A stretch of 64,000 bases of DNA from Tillus elongatus (GCA_964006375.1 OZ023267.1:88698906-88762905); one strand, 5' to 3'; counted from the stretch's first letter, positions 26,615 to 38,410 are shown. Notes: generated by a model from the sequence alone, not told the origin. A program made the numbers and translations.

Positions 26615-28290
26615 CTAAAAAGAAAAATATTAAACGTTAACACAGAGCATCATTTTTATAATGTTAACAGTTTATAAATTACAAAATGCCTTGTTAACAT
26701 AATCAAGTGTTTAAAATGACAAAAGGCGTCTTGCTATTTGTTACACGTGACAACTAATTTGCACCAGCCATATTCATGTAAAATAAATGATCTGTTTATT
26801 TACTGCTGAAATAATTTACCGAGTTGTGAAGATAATGTCAGAGTTACTAAACCGTAGATAAAAAATATGACCCACTTTAGTTTCTCAGAAACTAAGCAGA
26901 TGCAAATATGATACATTTTCTTCAGTTTATAAATTGGTCATCATCAGATAATAAGTGCGCTCAAATCTTTACAGTTGTTGAATTTAAGCGACCAGAAATT
27001 GCCATTAAAATATTGGCTAAAAAGCTATGCTAATGGCCTGATATGCCACAGCCGTTAAAAGTGAAATAACTAAGGAACTGGGGTTTTAGATCCGGCGAAA
27101 CGTATAAAAATTTGATGTATTTAAGAAATGATCCAAACAAGATAATCTACATAATACTTCTTGAGGATGCCCTTTACACATCTGAAGTTTATCTCCTCGA
27201 ACGAGGTCTGGTCCCCTTATTAGGGGCGAGAGGCAAGGGGTTCAAAATGAGTTATTAGAGTGTTTTTGCTTATTTGTAACGTAATGTTAAAAATATGTAC
27301 AATATGAAAGCTTATTAAATTCCTTAAAGAAAAGGGAGCGTATTTTTTGTCAGCGGCTTATTTCTTGGAGTACTCGCTAGTTATCTCAGGTTGAGCGGGG
27401 TTGCGCGATATACGAATGTTGAAAATATATACAGGACTCCTAAGTATGTATATGCATTTCTTGGGAGCTAGTAGCGGTTTTTGTATGTACCAAAAGTCAA
27501 CATATGATTTTATACTGTAGCACAAGATAAGGCACGTATCAGAAAAAGATCTTTCAAATACATGCCGCTTAGTTACTTATTTAACACTATTAGCTCGGCC
27601 AAATTAGACAAAAATAGAGTTCGTATACCAGAAAAAATCTCAAAAGCTTAGATTTTGTGTACAGTCTCAAACAATGGTTTAAAAAAATTTTTTATCAACT
27701 CTTTTGGAAAAAAAGAACTACGTAAAAACATTTGAGGAGAACCATTGAAACAATTGAGTATAATATTAAACCCTGTATTTTAATATGAATTTATATGAAA
27801 TATAGGTATAATTTTAGAATACATTTGTATGCCTTTATCCTTTAGTGTCTAAAGCCTCGGACCATTTTTTAAATTTAGCGTGCCTTCAATTGAGTCTAAA
27901 CATATTTGATCGATTTTGCTAAGACGAGGTCTTGTATGAAAAAAAGTTATACAAACTTTTTGTTTAAAATGTAACACAAAGGTAATAAATAGTCATCATC
28001 GTAGTCTCCCGGTGGGAATCATGACAATGTCAAAACAATACTGACTTTCCAACAAACATCCGAACACCCATAAGAGTCGACCAATTACAATGATTTTACG
28101 TTTTGTATCTAAAAAAAAATATAAATATGGATAAACAAGTATACCAGTGGTACACTTTTTAAATTTTGTTATCAAAAAATTACCCCCTCAAATTTGCGTT
28201 TCCTTTCGTTTAAAGCAATATTTCGTAGAGATTTGTGCTCAATTTATTAAGTCATTAGGCGCCGTTTACGGAACAATTACAATAATTTTA
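26615..28290. other. unassigned DNA upstream of the receptor exon
   Basis: Probably intronic if the receptor gene continues to the right. I see no exon with good splice sites and no repeat that I can name. Confidence 0.35.
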
Positions 28291-29245
28291 ATGAATTCGA
28301 AAGGGGCGGATTGTTGGTATGCGGGAATTCGGTTTTTCAATCAGAAAAATTTCCCACCGCATAGGACGCAGTATGTTAACAGCGTTACAGTGTTGGTCCG
28401 GGTGGTCTGAAGAATAAATCTATAACCATTGTCATGGATCCGAACGACCTCCAGCAACTTCAGAATGGGAAGATCGTCATTTGAGGATTCTGGATTTAGA
28501 AGACAGAGTTTCAACAGCATGGTCGGTTGGAAATGCTTGGTTGGGAGTTTTACAATAAAAAGTCTTTATGGCAACGATATATCGCAAAATACGCGCTTTT
28601 GAACTTCGTTCGTATAGACCATTTTTATGTCGCCCACTGACAACTCCACATCGTGATGATCGGTTTGAGTGGTGTAACGGCAGATCAAATTGAGATGGTA
28701 AATGGATTCGTGTTGTGTTCTCTGATAAATCTCGATTCTGTATTTCGGTGGAGAATGCAGAAATTTTGAATTTGCTGTGGAACGGCCTACAGCCCTTACA
28801 CGGGCGGTGATGGTATGGGGTGCGATAACATACGGTAGCAGGTCGCCTCTAGTTTTTATTGACAGAAATTTGAATCCAAATGATTACATACGGAACGTAG
28901 TGCAGTCTCTTGCACTGCCATACCCACGACGCTTAATTCACCTCCTTTTCTAACAACACAATGCACGTTTTCATACAGCAATGGTTAATACACGGCTCTT
29001 ACAAGAAAATAACGTGACCGTGCTGCCATGGTTTTCTCGCTCCACATACTTGTCATCAATCGAGCATGTGTGGGACATGATTGGCAATCGACTGGGTAAT
29101 TCATCCTAACCACCAAATAACCTAGTTTGCCTTCGTCACCGAATTCAAAAAGCCTGGGACACCATAAATCACTTAATTTGAAGCATGTCTCGAAGAGTTA
29201 TCGAATGCATAAGAAAACACGGCGGCCCAACTCATTATTAAATAA
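28290..29245 (+). pseudogene. Tc1-like transposase remnant
   Basis: Degraded plus-strand coding. A DNA-binding part reads ERPPATSEWEDRHLRILDLE in one frame near 28440. RVVFSDKSRFCISV near 28710 carries the first catalytic Asp. VMVWGAITYGSRSPLVFIDR lies near 28810. QHNARFHTA near 28960 has Asn where the second catalytic Asp should be. SSIEHVWDMIGNRL near 29055 carries the third acidic residue (Glu). Several stops and frame changes and the lost Asp show it is dead. This is the insect Tc1 (DD34E) type, distinct from the mariner-like remnants elsewhere in the window. Confidence 0.85.
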
Positions 29246-29702
29246 CTTTTTATTTTTTAATATTTTAGTTTGAAAATGTAATCATTTTTAAGTTTGACAA
29301 AACACACATTATGTTTGGTACCGTACTAATGCAATTGGGGAACACTCGACTAAAATATTTTCCGACTAGTGGTATTTCAGGTTATACCGGAAGTATATGT
29401 TAAGTTCCTTATTTAAAATTGGACACCCAGTATATATGACATTTTGAGATTCTGCGTAAAATTCTGAATACTTTTTGTGTATAATGTCATATACCTAAGT
29501 CTTCTTCTCCTTGAGATATTCGAACTTTCATGTCAAAATTGCCGTTTTCAGACTGGAACATTTGATATTTTCAGTGAATTTTCTTTTTAAAAAAATCACT
29601 ATTGAGGAGATTCCGACTTTTGAATTTTAAAAAAAATCCTTCTAATGAGCGCTAATTAGGCCCCCTAGAACACATATCCGGGGTCAGTGTGAATTTTTAT
29701 AT

Positions 29703-29834
<132 letters not shown>

Positions 29835-30030
29835 CATGCTTGGTTCTCGCGTTAAACCGCGTCCAGAATTTATGGAAACTCGACGTTTCGGCTCCTGTTT
29901 TGGATCTCTCTGAGGCCTAGGGTTGAACACACTGAGACCTCACAGATGATCTCCGGTGAGATTTGGGGAGTAAGCAGATTGAGGCCCCGTAATCGAGCTA
30001 CAACAACCCAACCTACCTTTATCCACCGCT

Positions 30031-30268
30031 CTAAGGAGTAGGCAGATTGAGGCCTTAGAGTGTCCTTACATATGTCCTTTACCTACCTTTGTCCACCACC
30101 CTAAGGAGCAGGCAGATTGAGGCCTTAGAGTGTCCTTACATATTTCCTTTACCCACCTTTGTCCATCACTCTAAGGAGTAGGCAGATTGAGGCCTTAGAG
30201 TGTCCTTACATATTTCCTTTACCCACCTTTGTCCACCACTCTAAGGAGTAGGCAGATTGAGGCCTTTT
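30031..30268. repeat. 70-bp tandem repeat, about 3.4 units
   Basis: Units start at 30031, 30101, 30171 and 30241 with CTAAGGAGTAGGCAGATTGA. The sequence before them (29829-30030, GACGTTTCGGCTCCTG) resembles leader or inter-LTR sequence of Penelope-like or related retroelements, but there is no coding sequence to prove it. Confidence 0.85.
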
Positions 30269-30955
30269 TCTTTGGGAAAAAAGTTATATCTCTGGAAATC
30301 ACAAAGCAGGGGCAATAAAATTTGGTACACGTGTTTGTATTATAAAGAGTGAACCATGTACCAAAATCTATGTCTGTAGGTTTAAAGACAAAAAAGTTAT
30401 AGGCAGTTAAAAAAACAAATTAGGAGTTTTCCTCAAAACGTTAAAGTCGCGATTTGAAACATCAAAATTCGCAACATTTAGGCAAATAACCTAAAACAAA
30501 TATGGATTGTGTAAACAAAATGTCCCAAGAAGGGTGTGCTGCAAATCCTCAAGTTTCAGCTTCAACCGTCATTGTCCTTCATTTTACTAAAATGTTTACA
30601 GAAAGTTCATTTCAAATAGACCGTTTCTCTGAGCTTTGGCTGTAGGTTTAGTTAAGTCTATGGTTTAACGGTCCATAATTTTTAACTAATTTTCAAATGA
30701 GCGCACACTAGGCCCCCTAGAATCCATATCCGGGTTTACTTTCAGTTTTTATCTGTTTATATATATACAGGTGGCTCATGTTAATTATAGGGTGTCTTAA
30801 GCTGCATCTTATAGAGGAATATTTTGACAATTACAGGATGGTACATAAGTCGTTGGTGATCCCTAGAATTGTTTTTTTTTCGAACACCCTTATATTATTG
30901 CACTGTTGCATTTTTTATCAAAATACGATGCATGTTTGTAAGAAGACTTATTGGC

Positions 30956-31329
30956 CTTAGGGACTGCCTGGTCTGTTGGACGCCCAGGTTTAGGAATGAA
31001 TACAACCCTGGCCAGTCTCCATGCCCTCGGAATGTACCCCAAAGCCAGGCTGGTCTTCATAAGGGTAAGCGCAGGCGCCAATATATCTATTGCAGCATGA
31101 TAGGCATTATTCCATCAAATCCCGGGGATTTGTATGACTTAAAGTTGTTAATAGCCCATCTGATTTTGCTCCAAGTAACCACATCTTTAGCGACTATCCA
31201 GTCTACTCTGGATCCCCGCCTATAAGGCGCCTCTATTTCTGAGTATTCCCAGTCCGTAGGTGATTGATTTATTATGTTACAGCCGGGGAGGTGCGTCTGG
31301 AGTAAAATTTCCATAGTTTCCTCCCCCAA
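30956..31329 (-). pseudogene. LINE reverse transcriptase, N-terminal part only
   Basis: Reads LLQTHLPGCNII, then WAINNFKSYKSPGFDGIMP and, after a frame change near 31085, GYIPRAWRLARVVFIPKPGR. These are the first conserved blocks of a LINE reverse transcriptase. The catalytic palm with its double Asp is absent because the element is cut off at 30956. Confidence 0.85.
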
Positions 31330-31736
31330 GCTTGTAAAGCCTCAAGTGGATGTTCTAAGGGAGCCTATGTTGGTCTGAGTGCCCTTGGACAGGATCTTGT
31401 GTAGTCGAGCACTCTCGCGTATGTTCTCCACTTCATTGCAGTACCTCCTCCACGACTCCTTCCCCAGTGGGTGGAAGCTAACCCTTACCAGGCCCCAGAA
31501 TGCCTTGAAGGGTGTTCCTTCAAGGGCTTTGTAAGACGCCTGGTCGATCGAGAAGGCGAGAGTCCGTCCTTTCCCCTCTGCCTTTCTGCTTAGAACCGTT
31601 GTGTCCCCAGTTCAGGGTTCTGGATCATCAGTCTAATGATCACCGTCTCCTGCGGGACGGTGTCAGGGATCCGTACGAGGACCTTGCGTCTCTTTGGGAG
31701 TGCCTTGAGCTCGACGGCTGTCAACTCCGCCCCCTC

Positions 31737-32501
31737 TCAAATCTGACTGAGGCCCCCGATCGTTCTCTGCAGCCAGTCCCGCGACTGCGGACCGGCACAG
31801 GTTATCCAGAGGATGCCCCCCGCCAGGCGCGCCCGATGGAACTGAGGCGGGCTCTCCCCTTCCTGAAGATAGTCCACCGCAGCTACCACCGCAGCCTGGA
31901 TCAGGTCCGCCTTCCCCTGGTCTAGCGTGACCCTAGAATGGCGTCTGTCAATCACCGCCATCCCGAGACCCTCCGCAGCCTCCGTATACGAGCCAGTCTG
32001 CGCCGGTGTTCCGGCCCTGGTCCTTTTGGGACGTCTGTCTGTAGTAAGCGCGCTAGAGCCCAAGCGCGGCCTCTTCTGACTCGCACTCTCCTCCTGCGCC
32101 TTTACAGGTGCCCTAGCCCTTTTGGAACGTCTGTCTGTAGTATGCGTGCTAGAGTCCGAGAGCGGCCGCTTCAGACTCGCACTCCCCTCTTGCGCCTTTA
32201 CAGTTTTCTCGACCGTCCACGTTCCGGTCGCCATTTTCTGTGCCCTCCGGAGCTTCTTTCTTTGCGTCCCGGAAAGACGCTTGGACTGCCGGGGCAGTCC
32301 CTCTACCCCTACAGTAGGGTCGTCACTGGTGGAGGGGCCACTAGAGTCCGCATCCCTCGCCGCCCTCCGGTGCGACCCAGCCTCCAGTTTGTGTGTTGGG
32401 GACCAGTCTGTGGCCGAAGCTAGCCCCTGATCCCCCGTATCTACGTCGGTCGTGAGACTGAAGGCACGAGTCTGTAACCGGAGCCACTCATCGAGCCTCA
32501 T
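31737..32501 (-). pseudogene. LINE ORF1 (DUF4780-like gag protein)
   Basis: A 254-residue open frame starting MRLDEWLRLQTRAF. The middle is low-complexity and basic with two near repeats (KAQEGSASLKRP and KAQEESASQKRP, each followed by TTDRRSKR-type runs). The C-terminal part, GMAVIDRRHSRVTLDQGKAD then ARLAGGILWITCAGPQSRDW, is the conserved DUF4780-like region of retrotransposon ORF1 proteins, which bind element RNA. The frame is open, but it belongs to a deleted element. It is markedly more GC-rich than its surroundings, which makes mirrored long frames on the other strand. Confidence 0.75.
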
Positions 32502-32779
32502 TGGTTTTGGTTTTATAACTATTTATGATCTTCATGTTGTTCCCAGGAGAATGGAGGAAATACTGTCCACACCATCAGAAACCCCTGTGTGGTGCAAGGC
32601 GGGTTACTCTGGAGGGTTGCCCGGTACTCCAGAGGTTCCTTTCACGACACCATCACCCTGGTGCCATCCATCCTTAGGCACGGGTCATGTGACACCGTAG
32701 ATTGGGGGAGTTTTTTTTACCTCCTTTAGTTATCAGCAGGGTCACCTCGTGCAGGATGCGGCTCTTCGCCGCGCATGAC

Positions 32780-33280
32780 GGTGTTGGGGAAAACATCATC
32801 GAAATTTAACGTTTACTGTGCAATAAGCAACGACCGTATCGTGGATCTACAATTCTATCAGGAAATTTTTAACAGTAAGTTAAACATTTTTTAAGTGTTT
32901 AAAATAATAAAAGACTTTTATTAACTTATAGGTGAGCGCTATCTCAATATCTTGCGCAATTTTGAAGTTGACTATTTGGATAACTTGCCGCTTGGTGATA
33001 TGAAAACCTATTTTATCAACATGACGGAGCACATCCACACAATGGCTATTTAGTCAACCATTATCTCCAAGCCTTATTTAATGATCAATGCAACAAAAGA
33101 CCTAGTCTTTGGCCATCACGCTCCCCAGATTTGACAGTATTGGAGTATTTCATATGGGGTACAGTAAAAAACAAAGTTTACAACACCGCATTAACCACCA
33201 TGGAAGACTGCATGCTGCGAGTCACAACAGCATTTGAAAATCCCAATCCTTTCAATAAGAAGGGCCTCCCGTGAAGAATT
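32780..33280 (+). pseudogene. mariner-like transposase C-terminal remnant
   Basis: Plus-strand pieces: LQFYQEIFN near 32850, then, after a GTAAGT...TATAG interval at 32874-32932, ERYLNILRNFEVDYLDNLPL. RPSLWPSRSPDLTVLEYFIW follows near 33100, and WGTVKNKVYNTAL. This is the C-terminal half of a mariner-like transposase, with RSPDLT before the last acidic residue. Here the Asp of the usual LDFFLWG is Glu (LEYFIWG). Stops are present. Confidence 0.72.
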
Positions 33281-33708
33281 TTTGCGTAGATGCGAAAGAT
33301 GTCTGCCAGTTCAAGGACGTAAATTCGAACATTTACTAGTTGGTTCCTTTGTACTTTTGTCGGATATGCGGTAAAATATCCCAAAATTGCAATTTCAGTA
33401 TTTTCATTTTTCACTTTTGTTCTGACATCCAAAATTTCTGAAGTTATCAATAATTCGTTTAACTGTATTTGGTGTTGGTTTCGGTTTTTGTGGATATCGG
33501 TTCACAAATGTTTCACATGTTCTTGAAATAACTTTATTACATAATTACAAAAATATTAAATATATTTAAATAATCGTCATTTGTATAATTTAAACATCCT
33601 GGCATGATTGTTTGAAGCAATTAAAAGCAACAACATTAATCTAGTATCTGCCTGGCAGTTGTATTGTACACGTCATCATGGCGAAAATTTAAAATTACCA
33701 ATACCTCG
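33281..33708. other. unassigned DNA
   Basis: Nothing recognised between the transposase remnant and the LTR element. Confidence 0.4.
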
Positions 33709-33713
33709 AAAAG

Positions 33714-34879
33714 TGTAACGTGTCAGACCTGTCACCACCTTTTCTTTCCATGCTATAAAGCTTCGGAATCAGTCCCCATAGTGACGTCAGATTCTGAGTC
33801 CCCCTAGTGACGTCAGAGCCAGCGGTGCGGTATACACAGCCGTGGTCGATTGTTCTACCGCATTATAAGTCGATGAGAACGCGCGTACCAACGTGATCAC
33901 TCGATTAAGTCAAATACGTTGCGAGATAAGAGCTTATTTATAAACTAACTTCCCACATGTGACAGCCTTCGTCTCTTGTAAAAATTCTACTAAACAAGAT
34001 GCAAATACGTAGTAAATTTAGACGAGAAATGGCAGCATGCCGATATAGGTAAGAATAAACACGTAATGCTCGGTTATTTTGTGACTGCTTGTAAGTTTCT
34101 TAATTGTGATTGATATAAATAGCCTGTCTTTTGGCTGTAATAAATTTACGTTAAGTAATTTCTCTCACTGTGGATGTGATATTGTTCTATGATGGCTTGT
34201 GGTAGCTTTCCAAAATTAATATGAAATGACTATTTGCTATTATTTTGCATTAACTGTACTCTGCTCAAAGCCAATTAAATTTTATTAACTCTCAACACAG
34301 ATAACTCTTGTACTTACACGGAACGAGCTACCACCTGCCATATTTAATTAATAAGGAACTTAACTGACCCTAATTCACATGAAATTTTAGATCGCCTCGC
34401 TATTAGGGGACCCGTTTTACGGGAATCCATCATCTGGACATCTATCTACAGGGAACCCGTCCTGGGGTCTTCCATCAAGTATGCTCCTATAGAGGAGAAC
34501 ACCTGGTAACACTTCGGAGGAGCTAGCATTATGGCCATCACAGTTAATCCTAGGGTAGGAAGACATTGGTTTCGAGAACGTCATCAAGGTCCCATCACAA
34601 CGAAGCCTACCTCAGCTGCTCCGACGATACCGACACACTGGGGCCCCTTCTAACATCCTGGCCTAAGCGGGTCCAACCTGTCATCCCCAGGGCAGCAGTT
34701 CAATTCGCATCAAAGCTAAGTACATTACTTATCTGTAACACCGTTTCTATGAAATCTATATATCCTGCTCCACAATTCACCTAAATAATATTTAGACTTA
34801 ATTTAACATTAAATCATTTTCTTCATCATGCATTGAGATTTGTTTAATTGGAGCAACTACATTATATGACTGTGATATT
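33714..34879 (+). repeat. 5' LTR, left part
   Basis: Aligns with 48689-49822 from end to end. It is cut at 34880 by element 1; GATATT at 34874-34879 is the duplicated target. Confidence 0.85.
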
Positions 34880-35275
34880 AGTAGATAGGGGGCCACCTGG
34901 GCTGACCCCCCTCCACTTTTCTGCGCATGCGTTAACAGATGACGTCACGACGGCGGGAGTCAACTGATAGGTTCCAAGTTCCCGCCAGTCGCCATGTGAG
35001 CATGCGTTAACAGATGGCGGGTAACGGTAACCTGATAATTAGCCATGTGAGCATGCGTTGACAGTTGGCGGGAGTCGGCTGTCGGATCAGCGACTGCCAT
35101 ATGGCGGGAGTCAGCTGTCATCTGCCCGTCGACGTCACACGTTCCAAGATGTCCCCTGCAGCAATCGGCCATCTGGTTGCGGGTAACGTGTCAGGTCTTA
35201 AGTTCCCGCGTGCCGGTTATACACACGTGTTGAGCAGGTACCGGAGGCCCGCTTGCCGAGAATGTAAGGTTAAGC
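34880..35275 (+). repeat. element 1 left terminal inverted repeat
   Basis: Pairs with 42440-42833. It contains repeated GCATGCGTTAACAGATGGCGG-like units, a GACGTCA motif twice, and GTCAGCTGTCA. The outermost 50 bases resemble the end of element 2 (ACCTGGGCT, CTCCACTTTT, GCGCATGCG) and the rest differs. Confidence 0.9.
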
Positions 35276-35340
35276 CACGCATGTGTTAATTTGAGGTTAA
35301 GTCTGACATATAAGCAAGCTGCTTTGCGCTATCCGTGACA

Positions 35341-35550
35341 GGTTGCGAGTGACCTCGTTTCCTACCGGTGACCTACTTTCAGAGTTAAGCCGCGACAAGT
35401 GAAAGGTATCAGGATGCGAGTGACCTCGTTTCGTACCGGTGACCTACTTTCAGAGTTAAACCGCGCCAAGTGAACGTTATCGGTTGCGAGTGACCTCGTT
35501 TCCTACCGGTGACCTACTTTCAGAGTTAAACCGCGTCAAGTGAGCGTTTA
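35341..35550. repeat. 70-71 bp tandem repeat, three units
   Basis: Units begin at 35341, 35412 and 35482 with GGWTGCGAGTGACCTCGTTT, each including TACCGGTGACCTACTTTCAG. No counterpart is seen in element 2. Confidence 0.88.
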
Positions 35551-35585
35551 AAAATAAACATCCCAACACCCGAGTGATCCTAAAC

Positions 35586-35735
35586 ATGTTGTATAATCCA
35601 AATTCAGTAAATCTCGTTAACAGAATAAAGACCGAAGTGAAATACGTTACGGCGCATAGAAAGAACCTACAGATAGCAGATGTACCACAGGAGAAGTTTG
35701 TTCAGGATATTCTTGATTTACGGCATAATTTTTAA
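35586..35735 (+). CDS. small 49-residue ORF, convergent to the DUF8207-like gene
   Basis: ATG at 35586 opens a frame reading MLYNPNSVNLVNRIKTEVKY and ending VPQEKFVQDILDLRHNF at a TAA, followed by AATAAA. The last 17-18 residues are kept in element 2 (51288-51347, VPQDKFVQDI then LRHTF) with the same stop, though the upstream half is unrelated there. The shared part starts right after an AG in both copies, so it could be the last exon or C-terminal end of a longer gene whose body was deleted. No function can be given. Whether the protein is made is unknown. Confidence 0.4.
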   Translation: MLYNPNSVNLVNRIKTEVKYVTAHRKNLQIADVPQEKFVQDILDLRHNF

Positions 35736-35806
35736 TTGTATTCTAAAATAAAAACACATTAATTTTAACAAAGACTTTTATTTGATACAAAATACAAGTG
35801 TACAAA

Positions 35807-35962
35807 CTAAGTCAAATCACTCTGCAACAAGCCATTCCAGCCTTTAAGTATGGTACGCTTACGTTCTACGATTCTTGCCAGTTGTTGGAATTCATTTATA
35901 GAATTCTCAACATCAGATGGTTCATCGTTACGTTGGTGCTGTTGTCGTCGGCGACGCTTCAT
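35807..35962 (-). CDS. small basic, Gln-rich ORF (51 residues)
   Basis: The minus-strand ATG at 35962 starts MKRRRRQQHQRNDEPS and continues to LQSDLT. The element 2 counterpart (51512-51390) starts MKRHRRQQQQQHQRNTEPSN at the same place after the DUF8207-like gene but diverges after about 30 residues. In element 1 the upstream gene is deleted up to the codons before this ATG, so the two are fused in one frame. A basic N-terminus could bind nucleic acid. The family is not recognised. Confidence 0.4.
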   Translation of the reverse strand: MKRRRRQQHQRNDEPSDVENSINEFQQLARIVERKRTILKGWNGLLQSDLT

Positions 35963-36610
35963 GGTGATGTTGGATTTAAAAGTATACCCCCTAAGTGATT
36001 TCATAAATATCAATTCTAGCAGACCTTGTGTTTGGGGATATCTCCTTTGACCCAGTCGAATGTCATCATCAGTAGAGTCTAAGCGTTTGTTGCCAACACT
36101 CCAGCTACCAGTATCTTTAGCGTAGCGAGCACCATACGTTTGATCAATGGTGGCAAGTCTCGGTGGTTCAGTAAAATACTTGTCTATATAATATCGAACT
36201 CGTTCAGGATATTGCTCCAAAAATTCGTGATATGCTGGGTTGGTTGTGAAAGTTTATAGATCTGCCTCAAGCTCTTCAAATGTTGGGATATCCTCATCGG
36301 AACTTGTCTCCACTCCTGGTTCGGCTTCAAAAACTTCATGATCTTTAAGGAACTCAACTTTTGGTTTCGTTTCTGGTATATCAACTTCTTTGAGTTGTTC
36401 ATTCACTGATGGCAGCTGCTGCTGCTGCAGTGCTGATGTGTTTCTAGATATTTCACTTAGCGGTTCAACAATTGGTTTATATAAACGTTGCAGAGCATCA
36501 TCATTCTCAGCTCTGTTAAGCTTAAGCATTAAATGTTTTTTTCGAATATTTTCAGCAAGTTGTAAAATCCTTTTCTTAACTTTTCGCACTTGCTTAGCCA
36601 TTACCTCCAT
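35963..36610 (-). pseudogene. DUF8207-like protein, broken copy
   Basis: Matches the N-terminal 60% of the intact 388-residue protein at 51526-52692. It starts at 36610 (MEVMAKQVRKVKKRILQLAE), with the coiled-coil-like basic N-terminus and the acidic linker. A premature stop lies at 36254-36256. The frame then resumes with YGARYAKDTGSWSVGN and RRYPQTQGLLELIFMK, and ends at RGYTF near 35990, where about 470 bp present in element 2 are missing. The role in the element is unknown; see the entry for the intact copy. Confidence 0.8.
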
Positions 36611-36724
36611 CGTACTAAAGTTAGTTGGTGCTACCTGCTGGTCTAATCACTTACATACAAGCTGTGTGGTGGTTTAAGGTATACTGACTCCGCCATGGTG
36701 CATGTCTTCTTCTTATTTATCACG

Positions 36725-37022
36725 ATGTCTGTCTGTCATGTTAGACAGCTGTATGACATGTGTTAGACAGCTGTATTAGACAGCTGTATTAGACAACTGT
36801 GTTAGGCAGCTGTGTTAGACAGCCGTGTTAGACAGCGGTGTTAGACAGCCGTGTTAGACAGCTGTGTTAGACAGCCGTGTTAGACAGCTGTGTTAGACAG
36901 CTGTGTTAGACAGCTGTATTAGACAGCTGTTTTAGACAGCTGTTTTATACAGCTGTGTTACACAGCTGTGTTGGACAGCTGTGATAGATAGCTGTATGAT
37001 AACTGTTAGACAGCTGTCTGTC
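36725..37022. repeat. 13-bp minisatellite, TTAGACAGCTGTG-type
   Basis: About 20 imperfect units of 13 bp, each centred on CAGCTG, often as the 10-bp palindrome GACAGCTGTC. It lies between the DUF8207-like gene and the ATPase gene, exactly as the longer array in element 2 does (52770-53375). Confidence 0.95.
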
Positions 37023-37154
37023 CTATATATCATTGGTTGCAACCAGTTAGATTAATATATATCTATCGAATCCTTTTCTATATCTGCCTTTGTGAACATC
37101 GTTTTGTTTCACAATCACCAAAACACCATACTTATTGTCTTTCCAGCATTGGCA

Positions 37155-37739
37155 CTATATATTTTTTAATTGTTTAAAGTCCATATCAGTGGTCACATGA
37201 TCGTCGTACACGTGTTTTAAATTGGTTTCATCTTGCTTAAATAACACAATGACATTCGTGTTGTCACGTACCAGATGTTTGGGTATTCGAGTATATGTTT
37301 GACAGAGATAGAATGAATCAATATTCTTGTGTCTGCCCATACTAAAGTATGCTCTTATTTTATCTTGTTTGTCACACGCCACATCATCAAAGATAAATAC
37401 AGAGTTGTCCAAGGCATCTCCCGGATCTAAGATTTCATCGTTTTCACTATACGGATAGTAACCAACACCTTTTGATGCATCCAACACCTCCTTTAACATC
37501 TGGTATTTTGGTTGATACAACGACTTTGAATACACATACACGTTATCAAACTTTAAACCGTTTGCTTCAAACAATAAACTCAGCATGACATTTGTTTTAC
37601 CACATCCACTAGGACCACATATGATACATCGAACGGTGTTTGGAAAGAGAGGACCATGCCTCAGTTGTTGTGCTGTATGTGTAACAGCATCGTCTATATT
37701 TGTAATGGGTAAGGCAGAAGTGTGTTTGATGGTACGCAT
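37155..37739 (-). pseudogene. packaging ATPase (A32/FtsK-like), C-terminally truncated
   Basis: The start at 37739 is chosen because the element 2 protein begins at the same place (MRT..HAS/TSALPITNIDD); an in-frame upstream ATG at 37829 is not conserved. The Walker A motif is GPSGCGKT (about residue 44) and Walker B is VFIFDDVAC (about residue 122), followed by SMGRHKNIDSFYLCQTYTRI. Such ATPases pump DNA into preformed capsids in Polintons and related viruses. A stop at 37155 removes the last 40 or so residues that element 2 still has. The catalytic core is open, but the copy is probably non-functional. Confidence 0.88.
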
Positions 37740-37897
37740 CTTGACTTGAACTAAACTATATTTTTGGTGTGTGTGTATATAAATATAGATACAAGTGGGA
37801 CGCACAGACAGTATAAATGTTGGTGTCACAGAGTGAGGGTCGTTATTAACAAAGAAGGACGCAAGTTTTGCTGAAAAGTTGGAGCGTTACAAACACC
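37740..37897. promoter_or_regulatory. divergent promoter region, ATPase / pX-like genes
   Basis: 158 bp separate the start codons of the leftward ATPase and the rightward pX-like gene. It contains a TATAAATATA-type motif near 37779 that can serve the minus strand and CAGTATAAATG near 37809 for the plus strand. The equivalent 163 bp in element 2 keep the layout, with part of the TA-rich stretch expanded. Confidence 0.5.
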
Positions 37898-38410
37898 ATG
37901 AAAGTTAACAGAAAACTTGGTGTGGGTCTTGATGTGATCAGCTCGAAGCCAAAGAAGAAAGTTCCCTTTAAAAACATAATAAGTCTCATTGGGGAAGTTA
38001 TAAAAGATAGAAACCTTATTCCAACAGAGAACGCTGTGTTTGATATAGCTCATGCAATCGTTAGAAACATTGGTGGGCGTAATAAGGTGCAGAAACCTCG
38101 AGTTATTCCAATACCTACAAGCGGAGGCTTCCTTCCCCTGTTGCCTCTGATATTTGGTGGTCTCTCGGCACTAGGAGCTCTGGGTGGCGGTGCTGCCGGT
38201 ATTGCTAAAGCTGTGAACGATGCCAAGTCTGCGAAACAGAAACTGGAGAAATAAGAACGTCACAACAAAACAATGGAAGCCATCGCGATGGGCAGGAGAG
38301 GCAGTGGTTTGAAATTTTAAGCCAAAATGCAAGAGACTGGGTAAAGGCCTGTATCTCAAGAAACAACGCTCCGGTTATGGGTTGTATCTGCAAAAGCCAA
38401 AAAACTAAAG
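37898..38410 (+). pseudogene. pX-like (small glycine-rich virion) protein, interrupted
   Basis: Starts MKVNRKLGVGLDVISSKPKK, then PFKNIISLIGEVIKD, a hydrophobic glycine/alanine-rich segment LSALGALGGGAAGIAKAVND, and a basic tail. A stop at 38252-38254 cuts it after about 118 residues, and an extra base near 38320 shifts the remaining frame. The intact copy in element 2 has 169 residues. The protein resembles minor core or membrane-active proteins next to capsid genes in adenovirus-like and Polinton genomes. That role is inferred from position and composition. Confidence 0.7.

Larger units (their letters stand above)
30956..32760 (-). mobile_element. LINE with gag-like ORF1, internally deleted and truncated
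   Basis: Minus strand: GC-rich ORF1 at 32501-31737, then directly the start of a reverse transcriptase at 31329-30956, with the endonuclease missing between. The 3' part stops abruptly at 30956 against another repeat. The 5' leader extends to about 32760. The RNase H fragment at 59.9-60.9 kb may come from the same family (I/LOA/R1-like). Confidence 0.8.

Noticed and set aside
31512..32430. Long plus-strand frames (31512-31925, 31938-32423, 32122-32430)
   Set aside because: Mirror frames of the GC-rich LINE ORF1 on the minus strand.
34960..35289. Frames reading HMAGVGCRI/HMATGGN-like repeats in the inverted repeats (also 42461-42769)
   Set aside because: They translate the repeat units of the terminal inverted repeats and have no counterpart in element 2.
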